Of a DNA stretch of 64,000 nt, positions 40,341 through 52,662 are shown in pieces. The stretch lies in NCBI GenBank assembly GCA_947652115.1, contig OX393568.1:8940521-9004520 (forward strand). Reading direction: 5' to 3'. This DNA is from Blastomussa wellsi. Its lineage: Eukaryota > Cnidaria > Anthozoa > Scleractinia > Plerogyridae. The notes under the pieces were generated by a model, which did not search any database, was not told the DNA's origin, and saw nothing but the letters and a program-made list of their open reading frames with translations. The first letter of the stretch is position 1; each line of letters begins with the position of its first letter. Both the position numbers and the translations under genes were made by a program.

Positions 40341-42554
40341 ATGTCAGTTTACAGCATACCGCCACCACCGCCTATGAATGTGAAAGATGATGTCTCCACC
40401 AACTGGAAATTATTTCAGCAATCGTGGCAATTTTATGCAACCGCCACCGAATTAGACAAGAAATCAAAAGAGATACAAGCGGGTGCCCTGTGTAGTGTGA
40501 TGGGAATTGAGTGCGTTAAGGTAATGAACAGCCTTACAACCCTAACTGCTGGAGACAAGAAAGATCCAGAAAAGATTCTGACCGCTTTAGCCGATCATTT
40601 CATGCCCCAAAAACATTTATTATTTGAAAGAGTCAAATTTGGATTTGCCAATCAAGGTGAACATGAGACTACTGATCAGTAAGTTGTAAGATTACGTCAA
40701 TTGGCAGAGTCCTGCGAATTTGAGGGTCTGTGTGAAAGTCTAATACGTGATAGATTGGTTATAGGCACACAAGATTCAGGCACACGCGACAGGCTGCTAA
40801 GGGAACGCCCAGTTCCCAGTTTGGCAAGATGCATAGAGGCCCTTAGAGCTAGCGAACTATCAAGAAGGCACAAAGAGCAGCTAAAAGATGTACTGCCTGA
40901 CCCTGTTAATGCGGTACATGCAGCAGGCAAACAGAATTTCAGAAGAGAAAAACACAGTCATCGTGGTCGTGGAAAGAAATCAAAACATGGTAATCGTGAC
41001 AAAGTTACTCCTAAGGCAGCATGTAAATTATGTGGCATCAATCATCCGCATGATAGATCCAAATGTCCAGCTTCTAGCAAAACTTGTCTTAATTGCGGTA
41101 AACAGGGACATTTTGCAGTGAAGTGCCAAGAAAAGAAGCAAGCCTCGAGTTCTTCTACCAACAAAGTCCATCAAACAAGCACAACGCAAGGATATGCTGA
41201 AGGAGTCAGTGATTCAGATTGTGGTCCAGAAACCGAATCCGATGAATCTATCTTCGTCATTGAACGAGTTGGGGTCGTTAAAAGCAATATGGGCAGATCT
41301 TCATTCATGGTTCCACTTACGTTCCACACCGAGTACGCCCCTAAAGTCACAACTCAGTTGGACACTGGAGCATCGTGCAGTGCAATGTCCTACACAGACC
41401 TCCTATACATATTGCAGAATGGTGAGGTTATGTTAGACCGTCCTGGTGGAAAGATAAGATTGTACGATGGTCGTGTGGTTGAGCCATTAGGATCTTACAC
41501 ATTCACAGTGAGTCTGAACAACGGCCCTAAATGCAAGCTATCCTTTGATATCTTGGAGAATGCACCTTGGCCCATCATTGGTGGCAACACATGCATTGAA
41601 CAAGGGTGGATTACTCTTGGACCAGAACAGCCTATTCACTCGCTGAACAGTAAGCAATATGAACCTCTCTCATTTGACAACCTAATGAGAGACCACAATG
41701 ACGTGTTCACTGGTTTGGGCTGTCTGCCTGGTGAATATCACATAGAGGTCGATCCAGAAGTCAAACCTGTTCAGCATGCTCCACGGCGGGTTCCAGTACC
41801 TCTTAAAGCAAAACTGAAAGAGAAGATTGGTGCAATGGAAAAGCAGGGCATTATCATCAGAGAAACTGAGCCGACAGACTGGATAAGCAGCCTAGTAGCA
41901 GTACAGAAACCTGGAAAGCTACGAGTGTGCATAGATCCACGAGACCTCAACCGAGCTATAAAGAGGCCAAAGTATCAAATGCCCACAGTTGAAGAAGTTT
42001 TACCAAGGCTCGCTAAAGCTACAGTTTTCTCTGTCTTGGATGCTAAGGATGGCTTCCATCAAGTGAAGCTTGACAAAGAGAGCTCCATGCTCACTACATT
42101 CTGGACCCCATTTGGTCGGTACCGATACCTGCGAATGCCACAAGGTATCAGCAGTGCACCTGAAGAATACCAACGCCGTCAGAATGAAGCTCTCTCAGGC
42201 TTCGATGTCGTGGAAGTAATTGCAGATGACATCTTGTGCTATGGCAGTAGAGAAACTATCGAAGACGCTCTAGTGGATCATGATCGCAATCTGTTGAGTC
42301 TGCTGGATCGTGCACGCAGTGTAAACCTGAAACTAAACAAGAAGAAGTTGAGGCTGCGGTTGAATCAGGTACCTTATATGGGTCATCTCTTCACATCAGA
42401 GGGACTTAGACCAGACCCCCAAAAAGTGGAAGCAATTGTAAACATGCCGCGTCCGGATGACAAAAGAGCAGTTCAGCGCCTTCTAGGATGTGTCACCTAC
42501 CTCTCAAGATTCATGCCGTCTCTTCAGAAGTGTCAGAGCCTTTGCGCAAGCTAA
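40341..42554 (+). pseudogene. Inner gypsy element Gag-protease-RT, with one stop
   Basis: The start at 40341 follows the primer-binding site by about 165 bases. In order come a helical Gag domain, a double CCHC-type knuckle (CKLCGINHPHDRSKC, then CLNCGKQGHFAVKC at 41085), an aspartic protease (LDTGAS, 41358-41375), and RT with fingers (DPRDLNRAI), the first Asp (VLDAKDGFHQ) and the active-site VIADDIL. A TAA at 40680-40682 interrupts the Gag frame, which otherwise continues without shift. At about 42525 a frameshift moves the frame to another register. Confidence 0.88.
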
Positions 42555-43416
42555 CAGAAAAACACACCCTGTTCATGTGGGAAAGTCAGCAAGAAGAGGC
42601 ATTTCAAACCATGAAGAAAATGATCAGTTCCACACCAGTTCTCAAGTATTATGATGTCACCAGTGAAACCACAATCCAGTGCGACGCATCAGAGTCCGGC
42701 TTGGGAGCAACGCTACTCCAGAATGGGCAACCCGTGGCGTTTGCTTCAAGGTGTAGAGCGACGTTACGCCCAGATAGAAAAAGAATGCTTGGCTATAGTT
42801 TTCGCGTGCAACCGTTTCAATCAATACTTGCAAGGTCGAGAACTAACAACTGTGGACACCGACCACAAGCCACTGGTGCCCATATTTAAGAAGCCTTTAC
42901 ATTCCGCACCCAAACGGTTGCAGGGGATGCTTCTTCGACTACAGAAGTACAATCTTCACGTAAAGCACCTTCCTGGATCACAGATGTACATCGCAGATAT
43001 GTTAAGCAGAGCTTATCTTCAAATTGATCACGGCAAACAGGAAAAAATGCCAGAGTACCAGATCTTCCAGCTGAGCCAGGAACAACAGTTGTTTCAGGAA
43101 ATTGCTGACATCAATCAGGTGGACTACATGCATCTATCTGAGGGTACTCATCATCAGATCAAGCAGTGCACACAATTATGACCGGTTGGCCACAAACCAA
43201 AGAGGAAGTTCCCGTCTGCAGCCGCGAGTATTGGAACTACAAAGAGGAGCTGACAGTTCAAGATGGAGTCCTATTTAAAGGAATGAAAGTCATCGTTCCT
43301 ACTTCAATGAGATTTCAAATGATTGCAAGAGTGCATTCCAGCCACCTTGGACCTGATGCTTGTGTCCGTCAAGCCCGTGATGTGTTATTCTGGCCAGGCA
43401 TGGCCAGCCAAATTAA
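42488..43416 (+). pseudogene. Inner gypsy element RNase H and integrase zinc domain, frameshifted
   Basis: Three consecutive frames carry one protein. Bases 42488 to about 42760 hold the RT connection and RNase H start (QCDASESGLGATL, then AFASR). Bases about 42755 to 43175 hold the RNase H end (ERRYAQIEKECLA, then DTDHKPL). Bases 43166-43416 hold the H2C2 part of integrase (VHSSHLGPDAC). Frameshifts fall near 42525, 42755 and 43170. The sequence is then interrupted at the TTAA at 43413-43416 by a MITE and resumes at 43998. Confidence 0.82.
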
Positions 43417-43993
43417 AGTGCCCATAATGTCAAAAAAAAATTTTCGCTCATCTAATTCTACATTTCACCAAATGAACTTCTGCAAAAAAAAAATTTTAGA
43501 TTTGGATAAAACGCAATTTTTTTACGAATTTTTACAAAGTTCAAAATTATATTTTCTTGCGGTCGACCCCTGCCGCTGATCACAAGAGTAACGTGCTCAA
43601 CATGACCACGTGACTGATATCTGTGACCTAGGTTCAGGAACCTTCCTTGACCTTTAGTGAAAAAATACACAGGTCGTGTGCGGGTCGTTTACGATATTGG
43701 TAAGCTTTATTACGTGTCCTAAATGGAGACAACTATGAAGCAAAATTATCACTTGTTTTCAAGTCAGATAAGTCACGACCCAAATCACGTGTTCCTGAAC
43801 CTACGTCACGACTCACTTCAAACCGAGGAAAACTGGTGCGAATGGTGGACCAAAATGGCGGCAAATTTGAATGTCTTTAAAAAATTATAAAAAAATTGCG
43901 TTTAATCCAAATCGAAAATTTTTTTCGCAGACGTTCATTAGGTGAAATGTAAAATTACATGAGCGAAAAACTAATTTTGACATTATGGGCACT
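43417..43993. mobile_element. 577-bp MITE with long inverted repeats and TTAA target sites
   Basis: Both ends start agtgcccataatgtcaaa when read inward, and the inverted repeats extend for about 110 bases with mismatches. TTAA flanks it at 43413-43416 and 43994-43997, and removing the element plus one TTAA restores the integrase reading frame exactly. TTAA duplications are typical of piggyBac-type transposases, but the ends do not show the usual CCC start, so the mobilising family is open. No protein is encoded. Confidence 0.9.
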
Positions 43994-43997
43994 TTAA

Positions 43998-45015
43998 GGA
44001 TCAAGTCCAACACTGTGAAGTATGCAATGACTTCTTAGCCAGGCAACAGAAAGAACCACTGATGACGCACAAGATTCCCGAAAGCCCTTAGTCAAAGGTT
44101 GGACAAGATCTATTCACTGTGGGTGGTGAGAACTATTTCGAGTCTGTGGACTACTACAGCGATTATTTTGAGCTAGATTTGTTACCAGATACCACCTCAG
44201 AATCAGTGATCAAAGCAACCAAGCGCCACTTTGCTCTTCATGGTATTGCTGACATGGTGACCGACAATGGTCCGCAGTATTCCAGCACACAGTTCGCCAA
44301 GTTTGCTTGCGAATGGGGATTTCAGCACATCACCAGCTCGCCGTTACATAGTCAAAGTAATGGTAAATCAGAGTCAGCAGTAAAAATTGCAAAAAATCCT
44401 GTCAAAAAAGCAAAGCGAGACAACAAAGATCTGCATATGTCACTGCTAGAGTGGCGAAACACACCGGACACCAACGGACTAAGTGCTGTCTAAAAATTAA
44501 TGTCCCGAAGGACGAGAACCACCATTCCAACAGCTGAGGCATTGCTCAAGCCTGAGGTTGCAGATGGAGTCTATGACAACATCCGAAGGAAAAGGCAGCA
44601 AGCCAAAGCAGCATATGACAAGCATGCAAAACCTCTGCCAGCGCTCCAAGTAGGAGAGCCAGTAAGACTTCAGCCTGCAGTGAATCCTAAAGCACCATGG
44701 GAGAAAGGATCCTGCATTGCAAAGGTTGGACCACGGTCCTACCGTGTTGAAACAGAGAGTGAAAACTTGTACCAACGAAATCGTAAGTTCCTTCGTCAAG
44801 ATTCCAGTCAAGTACCAATTCTGTCTGAGATGACCGACTGCAGTTCAACAGACCAGACTACAACTGCAGATGTGGGGATGCCGCCCAAGTCATCAGATGT
44901 CCAGTCAGATCCCAAGCAAACACAGTTGATGACGCCCAATTCTGTCTGCCCTCAGTCAAAGGTCACTGCAACAGAGGACACCGAGACCAGTCGACCACAA
45001 CTGACTGTTACCCGA
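43998..45015 (+). pseudogene. Inner gypsy element integrase core and C-terminal region
   Basis: The frame continues the zinc domain (QHCEVCNDF). It gives the integrase core motifs GQDLFTV, VTDNGPQYSS and KSESAVKI for the DDE triad. Stops lie at 44089-44091 (TAG) and 44491-44493 (TAA), with the same frame continuing each time. The C-terminal part has a Lys-rich domain (RRKRQQAKAAYDKHAK) and a Ser/Thr/Pro/Asp-rich tail. At 45011-45015 (CCCGA) it is interrupted by the BEL element and continues at 52663. Confidence 0.88.
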
Positions 45016-45318
45016 TGTTGCTACAGCAGTGTGCAGTAGTAAGTCGGTCAGCGGTATTCACCTATTCGCACTGCGGGGGGTAACACACGCTCTCCGGCTG
45101 CATGGCCGCCATGTTTCGTATCACAAGTGTGATGTTGTTTGTATCGTTTAAAATCAGAGTAATCCTTGTGTCGTTCGCCACGTATGGCGTACTAAGTTGT
45201 TATCTCAGAAATAGGTTTTCCTGCGAATAACAACGAACGTTCATCTTGGTTTATTTCTTGTTGATTTTCGTCGAAACTCCCAGTCGATTCTGCAGTGCAG
45301 AACTCGAGGGCAGACACA
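45016..45318 (+). repeat. 5' LTR of second BEL/Pao element
   Basis: This is 303 bases long and differs from the 3' LTR at one position. Confidence 0.95.
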
Positions 45319-45497
45319 ATAACAACTTAGTAAGTTTGAACATGGACTTTGTGGTCTTATGCGAAGCTTCGTATCACCATAAGGACATTGTTGCTGACAA
45401 CAACAACTTTGTTAAGAAGCTAGACTGAATTGAATGGATTCCATGTGGTCCTAAACCTTGTAAACGTACGTTTGGCTTGGAATTATTAACACTCGTC

Positions 45498-47804
45498 ATG
45501 TCTCGAGAGTCAAGTCAAATAATCGAGGACTCAAAGCTGGCGGATGGCCGTGCTGAAGTGGTAAGTTCCGCTTCTAATAATTACTTGGATGGTGCCAACG
45601 AAATGTCTTCGCGTTTAATCGTTGAATTACCGGATGTTGCCGAAGATAAGACATGTTCTGAAGAGGAAAATGAAGATCAATTTGTTGAAGTTCGTAATAG
45701 GAAGCTGACAAAAAAGGGTCGGTCCTATCAAACCGAAATTAAAATTAAATCGTACAAGTCTATGAGGTCTACATTAACAGGAACAATGAGAGAAACACTG
45801 CTGCTTCGAGGACAATGTAATGAACTACCAACTTGGAAGCAGAAGTTTAGTAAGGCTCAAGTTTTGTGGAATGAATTTACGGATGCGTACAATGAAATTA
45901 GAGAAATTGTTGAAGGCGACGAGTTAGCGATTGTCAGAGACATCTGGGAGCAAGTTTGTGGTGAGTGGTCTAATTTTGAAAGGGACGTGAGGGATGAAAT
46001 TAAGTATTTGGAACAAACAGTACTCGAGTCTTGTTCTGTCAGGTCTAAGGGGTCCAAGTTGAGCAAAAGTGTCAAAAGTCTTAAATCAAAATCAAGTGTG
46101 GACAGTGAACGTTCAAACAAAGTAGACAAGTATAAGCTTCAACAGGAAGAAGCGGCCTTGAAAGTGAAGTTAGCCTACGTTGGACAAGAAAAGGCCCTGG
46201 AAATTGAAAAGTTGATACAAGAACAAAAAATTGAAGAGCTAAAAATAAAAAGGGATCTTGAATTAAGCAGAGCTAAGTTAAATGTTTGTGAAGAGATTGA
46301 AAGGGAGCAAATTCCCTCACTTGAGGACGACTTGGTTAACCTTCCTTCCGAAGGCAAAGGGGAAGGTGTGAGAAGATTCCTGCAATCTTTGCCTGTGACT
46401 ACCAGTACTAGTGTGGCTAGCACATCGGTTCAGTTACAAGTACCTCAAATACCAGCACTTACAACCACGTCCACACCTAAGTCTACGTCAAGTACTTTGC
46501 ATGCTTCTGCTCCATCATTCTCTCGAGGAGCTGTAACACAGTCAGTATTTACAGTTCGTCATTTTGGACATGGACATGTCCCTCCCACTCCAGCAGAAGT
46601 GCCTAGCTATGAAAATGATCCTCCTGTAACTAAACCTCTCAGTGGTCCATCACCAAATGTGTCAGCGGTTACTTCACCTTCGAGTCACCAGTCTGGGTAT
46701 GAAAATGTCACACCAATGAGAACTAATCTTGCTGTAACTAATTTCTTCAGTGGTCCATCACCAATTATGTCAACAATGGTTACACCCCCTCTTACTTACC
46801 AGCCTGTTAATCCCCAAAGTCAAGTTAAATCGTTCAGCGATGGTTTGGATAGAATGGCATTAGCGTTGGAAAGATGTATGGATAAGTTAACTGAAGCTAA
46901 TTTGGAACAAAGCTCTGTGAGCAAACAGTTGTTTGTCTCTGGGCAACTTCCAAAACTTACTATTCCAGTATTCAATGGTGACCCTTTGCAATACCCTGCG
47001 TGGAAGAGTACTTTCAATGCTCTAGTCGACTCCAGACCTCTAGAAGCAGACATCAAGTTGAACATGTTGAATCAGTATGTAACAGGAAAGCCAAAACAAG
47101 TGGTGGAACACTATCTTCTGATTGGAACAGAAGATGCCTACCAGAAGGCTAGGTCTGTACTGCAGGAGAGGTATGGAAACTATAATGTTGTAAGTACAGC
47201 ATTTATTAACAAGTTAGAGAGTTGGCCTAAGATAGGTCCCAAGGAGGCTGCTGCCTTAAGAGAGTTCTCAGACTTCCTAGATAAGATCTTGGCAGCAAAG
47301 GAAACAATTCCAGGACTCTCTATCCTAGACTATGCAGAGGAGAATGTAAAGTTATTAGCTAAACTCCCTTACCATCTTGAGAATAAGTGGAGAGATGCAA
47401 TTAAGCAGTGGAGACACACCCATGGTGAAACTAGTTACCCTACCTTTCTCAAGTTTACCGAGTTCATAAGAGAAGCAGCAGAAAAGGCTAACATCCCAGA
47501 GCTAGAAGGCATGTCCACTTTAACCAGTCCTAGAGTTAACAAAACTCCAAAGAAGAAGTCAGAAGAGGGTAGTTCCCTATCTACATCAGCCAAGGACGGA
47601 GAAAACTCTGAATCAGGTCCTAGTAATTCTAGCAAATCAGAGCACGCTGGTAAAACAACTCAAGCAAGTGCCTGTTCTGTGGTGCAGTACACAAGTTGGA
47701 CGACTGCACTGATTTCTGCAGAAAGCCTTTCAGTCAAAGGAAAGATTTCTTCTTTCGTGAACATTTGTGCATGGGCTGTGCGGCCAGTAGAAGTCATCAG
47801 GTGA
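45498..47804 (+). CDS. BEL/Pao Gag (second element)
   Basis: The start at the ATG at 45498 (MSRESSQIIE) is chosen over an upstream TTG. The frame of about 770 codons has an acidic N-terminus, a long coiled-coil region (about 46100-46320, with Glu/Lys heptads), a Ser/Thr/Pro-rich linker (46390-46830) and the conserved DUF1759-type domain (PVFNGDPLQYPAWKSTF, near residue 490). In BEL/Pao elements Gag builds the capsid-like shell. Near 47640-47660 the homology passes to another frame that holds the zinc knuckles. The last 50 or so codons of this frame are therefore probably not functional sequence. Confidence 0.88.
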   Translation: MSRESSQIIEDSKLADGRAEVVSSASNNYLDGANEMSSRLIVELPDVAEDKTCSEEENEDQFVEVRNRKLTKKGRSYQTEIKIKSYKSMRSTLTGTMRETLLLRGQCNELPTWKQKFSKAQVLWNEFTDAYNEIREIVEGDELAIVRDIWEQVCGEWSNFERDVRDEIKYLEQTVLESCSVRSKGSKLSKSVKSLKSKSSVDSERSNKVDKYKLQQEEAALKVKLAYVGQEKALEIEKLIQEQKIEELKIKRDLELSRAKLNVCEEIEREQIPSLEDDLVNLPSEGKGEGVRRFLQSLPVTTSTSVASTSVQLQVPQIPALTTTSTPKSTSSTLHASAPSFSRGAVTQSVFTVRHFGHGHVPPTPAEVPSYENDPPVTKPLSGPSPNVSAVTSPSSHQSGYENVTPMRTNLAVTNFFSGPSPIMSTMVTPPLTYQPVNPQSQVKSFSDGLDRMALALERCMDKLTEANLEQSSVSKQLFVSGQLPKLTIPVFNGDPLQYPAWKSTFNALVDSRPLEADIKLNMLNQYVTGKPKQVVEHYLLIGTEDAYQKARSVLQERYGNYNVVSTAFINKLESWPKIGPKEAAALREFSDFLDKILAAKETIPGLSILDYAEENVKLLAKLPYHLENKWRDAIKQWRHTHGETSYPTFLKFTEFIREAAEKANIPELEGMSTLTSPRVNKTPKKKSEEGSSLSTSAKDGENSESGPSNSSKSEHAGKTTQASACSVVQYTSWTTALISAESLSVKGKISSFVNICAWAVRPVEVIR

Positions 47805-50800
47805 TGAACTGCAAGAAAAGATTGAAATGCAAAACTTGCTCAGGAATGCATCCTACCTGCCTTCACAAAGAACAAACACAAGACAGTGCTGCCGTCTCAA
47901 ATTGTATGAGTGTATGTCTACTTGCTGATCAAGGTGGTGGATTTGATCACACTATGATTGTGCCAGTGTGGGTCAGGCCAGTGGGAGAACCGGAAAAGGA
48001 AATTTTGCAGTATGCAGTGCTGGACGACCATTCAAATGTTAGCTTTGTGTCTGAAACACTGTGCGAACGGTTCAACCTACAAGGCCCAGCAACAGAGTTA
48101 TTGTTGACAACAATGCAACAGCAGAATGCACACGTTGAAACTAGAAAGATATCTGGTCTAGAAGTGTTGGACTATCATAGAGAGTGCGTTATAAAGATGC
48201 CAGTGGCCTTCACTCGAGAACTTGTTTCAGCCAACCGATCACAGATTCCAAAACCTGAAGTGGCTAGAGAGTGGCAACATCTGAAGCCTATTGCTGATAA
48301 GTTGACACCATACCACCCAGATGCAGAGATTTCTATTCTGATTGGAAACAACTGTCCAAAAGCTATCCGACCAAGAGAAATAGTTGCCGGGGAAGATGAT
48401 GAGCCGTATGCTCAAAGAACTATACTTGGTTGGGGAGTGATTGGAAGAGTCTGCAAGTCACGTGACAAAGAGAGTGGAGATAAGGGTGTATGCAATAGAG
48501 TTGCAGCTTCAGAAATCAATAACCGATTTGCATTCGCAACGAAAGCCAAAGAGATCCTCAACGCAGAGAACATTCTTCGTGTGTTCGAGTCGGACTTTGC
48601 GGAGATAAATGCTAAGAGCAAACCATACTCTGTGGAAGATGAGAGGTTCCTGAAGATTCTGGAGGACGGAGTGAAGAAGAGACCAGATGGACACTATGAA
48701 ATGCCGCTTCCTTTGAAATCTGACAATGTGTCCTTTCCCAACAACCGACAGCTTGCTGTGAAGAGGTGGAACCAACTGAAATCCAGATTTAAGAAGAATC
48801 CGAAGTTTTTTGCAGACTACCAGATCTTCATGAAGGACCTAATCTCTCAGTGCGCCGAAAGAGTTCCAGCAGATCGTCTTGAGGTGCGAGATGGTAAAGT
48901 CAACTACGTCCCACACACAGGCGTTTATCACCCAAAAAAGCCAGGGCAGATAAGAGTGGTATTTGACTGTTCAGCACAATTTAACGGAGTCAGCCTCAAT
49001 GATTACTTGCTTCAAGGTCCAGAATTCATGAATGATCTGTTAGGAATCTTGTGTCGTTTCCGCCAGGAAAGTGTTGCATTTATGACAGACATAAGGAGCA
49101 TGTTCCATCAGTTCATGGTCGCCGAAGAACACAGAGACCTGTTGCGCTTCCTATGGTGGCTGGATGGAGACCCTTCAAAGGAAGTGGTTGAGTATCGGAT
49201 GAAAGTTCATCTGTTTGGAGCCAGCAGTTCACCAGGTTGTGCGAGCTTTGGGCTTAGGCGAGCGGCTGATGATGGTGAACAAGATTTTGGTGCTGATGCA
49301 GCTGCGTTCATTCGTAAGAACTTCTATGTGGACGATGGTCTAAAATCCATAGCTACAGTTCCTGAAGCCATCCAATTGATCAGGGCCAGTCAAGCCATTT
49401 GTGACAAGGCCGGGCTCCGATTGCACAAGATAGTCTCTAACAAGAAGGAAGTTCTTGAAGCTATTCCGGTTGAAGACCATGCAAAGGGAATCAAAGAACT
49501 GAACCTAGCTGTAGATCCTTTGCCTATTGAGCGAGCCCTAGGCGTGATGTGGTGCGTTGAAAATGACAGCTTTCAGTTCCGTATCGAACTTCGTGACCGC
49601 CCTTTAACTCGAAGAGGTGTCTTATCGACCATTGGCTCCATCTATGATCCTAATGGATACATAGGCCCTGTAACACTCAAAGGAAAGCAGATACTCCAGC
49701 AGATGTGCAGAGACAAATTGGACTGGGATAGCCCTGTCCCTGAGTATCTACGCCCACAATGGGAGAAGTGGCGTCAAGAAATCAAGGACCTGGAGAAACT
49801 GGAGATAGAGCGATGTTTTAAGCCAAACGACTTTGGCTCAGTGAAAGCTGTGGAAATGCACTACTTTTCAGATGCTTCAACAGAAGGTTATGGCCAGTGC
49901 TCGTATCTAAGACTAATTAACGAACATGACCAAGTTCATTGCTCTTTTGTTGTTGGAAAGACACGGGTAACACCCTTGAAGCACAAAACCATTCCAAGGT
50001 TGGAATTAGCTGCCGCTACCACCTCATCAAGGATGAGTGAGTTCGTGCGGAATGAGTTAGAGTACCCAGGGATCAAGGAGTTTTTCTGGACGGATAGCCG
50101 AGTAGTTCTCGGATACATAAGCAATGAGGCTAAACGATTCCATGTTTATGTCGCCAACAGAGTTCAACAAATCCGTGATCTAACTGATCCTTACTCCTGG
50201 TTCTATGTTGAGACAACCAACAACCCGGCAGACGAAGCGTCAAGAGGACTCACAGCCAAACAGCTGGTAGAAGGTTCACGTTGGCTCATTGGTCCAGAAT
50301 TTCTGTGGGAAAGCGGACCTTGCAAACCTGAGAACGTGGAGGTGTCTCCCCTTCAAGAGTCCGACCCTGAAGTGAAGAAAGTATCCGTATTGAAGACGGA
50401 AGTCAAGAGCGTCACTCCATTTCCTGATTACTTCGAGACAAGCAGACTTAATGGTGTACGCAGCTGGTATCAGGCTACGAAGGTCATAGCCCTGTGTCTA
50501 CGACTAAAGTCCAAGTTTCAGAGAAGAGAAATTAAGATGTCCAAGAAACCGGGGACAAAGTCAAGTGCAGAAGTTGAGATACCAGAAGTAAAGTTTACAG
50601 TAACAGAGCTTCAAGAGGCAGAGAAGAACATCATCAAGAGTTTGCAGTATGAACACTTCCAGACAGAGCTTCAGATCCTCTGCAACTTAAATGTTACTGA
50701 TGGAGACACAAACCGATGTCAAGCTAGAAAACGAAACCAAGAGTTACGAAAGACCAGTTCCCTGTACAAACTGGACCCGTTCGTGGACCAAGATGGTCTT

Positions 50801-52135
50801 ATTCGTGTTGGAGGTCGTATCAGAAGAGCAAATGTACCAGTTGACATAAAGCACCCAGTCATTATTCCGAGAAAGGGACACTTGACTGAACTGTTGATCG
50901 AACATCATCACTTGAAAGTGAACCACATGGGTCGTGGGATGACGCACAATGAGCTGCGCCAGAATGGCTACTGGGTGATCAATGGATCATCAGGAGTAGC
51001 AAGGTTCATATCAAGTTGTGTGACCTGTAGACGACTGCGTAGACCCACAGAGCAGCAGAAAATGGCCTGTCTTCCTGAGGACAGACTGGAGCCCGCGCCT
51101 CCATTTTCATATTGCGCCGTTGATTACTTTGGACCGTTCATAGTCAAAGAGAGAAGAAGCGAAGTCAAACGGTACGGAGTGCTGTTTACGTGTATGGCGT
51201 CGCGAAGTGTTCATTTGGAGACTGCCAATTCATTGGACAGCTCTTCTTTCATCAATGCATTGAGTCGTTTCATGAATCGAAGAGGAGCTGTAAGACAGTT
51301 GAGGTCTGATCAAGGGACAAATTTCGTCGGTGCGGAACTGAAGGAGGAACTGAAGGAGGCATTATCTGAGATGAATCAAGATCACGTTCAAGAATACCTG
51401 CTAAGAAATGGATGCGAGTGGATCCCATTCAAGATGAACCTGCCCCATTGTAGTCACATGGGAGGAACCTGGGAACGTTTGATTCGCAGTGTACGCAATG
51501 CATTGGAACCACTTCTATCGAAGGTTGGGAGCCAACTTGATGATGAGACTTTGCGCACACTCATGACAGAAGTCGAGTGCATTATCAACTCAAGACCTCT
51601 CAGTGTGGACTACCTATGTGATGCACAGACACCAGAGCCCTTAACACCAAACCATCTTCTTACTATGAAACCTAAACGATTGTTACCACCACCAGGAGAG
51701 TTCCAAAGAGCTGATGTTTATTGTCGAAAACGTTGGAGAAGAATGCAGTATTGCGCGAACCAATTCTGGATGAGATGGCGCGATGAGTATCTCCAAATGT
51801 TACAGGTCAGGCAAAAGTGGATCCAGCCTAAAAGAAACCTTGCAGTGGGAGACGTTGTGATATCTAAGGAGAGCGAAGGAGCGCGCAACAAGTGGCCACT
51901 TGGTAGAGTGGTGCAAGTTTACCCAAGTGAGGACGGATATGTCAGAAAGGTCAAGTTGCTGATGGCAGACAGAAATTTGGACAACTGTGGCCAACGCCAA
52001 AGCCCGCCATCATACCTAGACAGGCCAATTCACAAGCTTGTGCTATTGTTGACCACAGATGAGGTGACTGGAGAGGATGTACTTAGTCAGGAGACCGGAG
52101 AAATCCCCAACGAGGAGCCAGCAAGGGACATGTGA
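47652..52135 (+). CDS. BEL/Pao Pol (second element)
   Basis: The frame is intact over about 1490 codons and open from just after a TAA near 47645. It begins with zinc knuckles (CLFCGAVHKLDDC, then CMGC). It continues through a protease-like region (LDDHSNVSF near 48021, lacking a D-S/T-G triad), RT with FYVDDGL (YVDD at 49324-49335), RNase H (FSDASTEGYG, FWTDSRVVL), the H2C2 zinc domain, and a DDE integrase (VDYFGPF, SDQGTNF, GGTWERL), ending in the DUF5641-type domain and a stop at 52133-52135. It lies in the -1 frame relative to Gag. Expression could need a frameshift, or an indel could have split a single ORF. Confidence 0.93.
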
Positions 52136-52339
52136 AGAGTGACTTTGAGTGACTTTTAATTAACACTGAGCACTGTTTTTGAAAATTTAATCTTCATTGA
52201 TATTTTGAACTTCAGTAACCTTTGCAAGGTTACTTGAACTCTGAACACCAACTAGTTGCCATAGTTCAAGTATTGGACTGTTCTTTGTCGAACATTTATC
52301 GCTGTTAGTTATTGCACTGTTATTGTTAACTGCATGTAT

Positions 52340-52354
52340 GCAGTTGGGGAGCCA
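52340..52354 (+). promoter_or_regulatory. Polypurine-type tract of second BEL/Pao element
   Basis: The purine-rich agttggggagcca immediately precedes the 3' LTR (52355), as a plus-strand primer would. Confidence 0.5.
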
Positions 52355-52657
52355 TGTTGCTACAGCAGTGTGCAGTAGTAAGTCGGTCAGCGGTATTCAC
52401 CTATTCGCACTACGGGGGGTAACACACGCTCTCCGGCTGCATGGCCGCCATGTTTCGTATCACAAGTGTGATGTTGTTTGTATCGTTTAAAATCAGAGTA
52501 ATCCTTGTGTCGTTCGCCACGTATGGCGTACTAAGTTGTTATCTCAGAAATAGGTTTTCCTGCGAATAACAACGAACGTTCATCTTGGTTTATTTCTTGT
52601 TGATTTTCGTCGAAACTCCCAGTCGATTCTGCAGTGCAGAACTCGAGGGCAGACACA
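52355..52657 (+). repeat. 3' LTR of second BEL/Pao element
   Basis: This 303-base LTR is followed by the CCCGA duplication at 52658-52662. Confidence 0.95.
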
Positions 52658-52662
52658 CCCGA

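Larger units (their letters stand above)
45016..52657 (+). mobile_element. BEL/Pao LTR retrotransposon (second), young and near-intact
   Basis: Two 303-base LTRs (45016-45318, 52355-52657) start tgttgctac and end gcagacaca. They differ at one base by eye (gcactgcgg versus gcactacgg). The 5-bp duplication CCCGA is exact at 45011-45015 and 52658-52662. The internal region has a complete gag and a complete 1479-residue-class pol, with the only visible problem being the shift between them. It is the youngest and best-preserved mobile element in the window. Confidence 0.95.

Noticed and set aside
40680..40682. Programmed read-through at the gag stop in the inner gypsy
   Set aside because: The stop lies inside a helical Gag domain far from the protease, and the element has many other disabling changes, so a point mutation is simpler.
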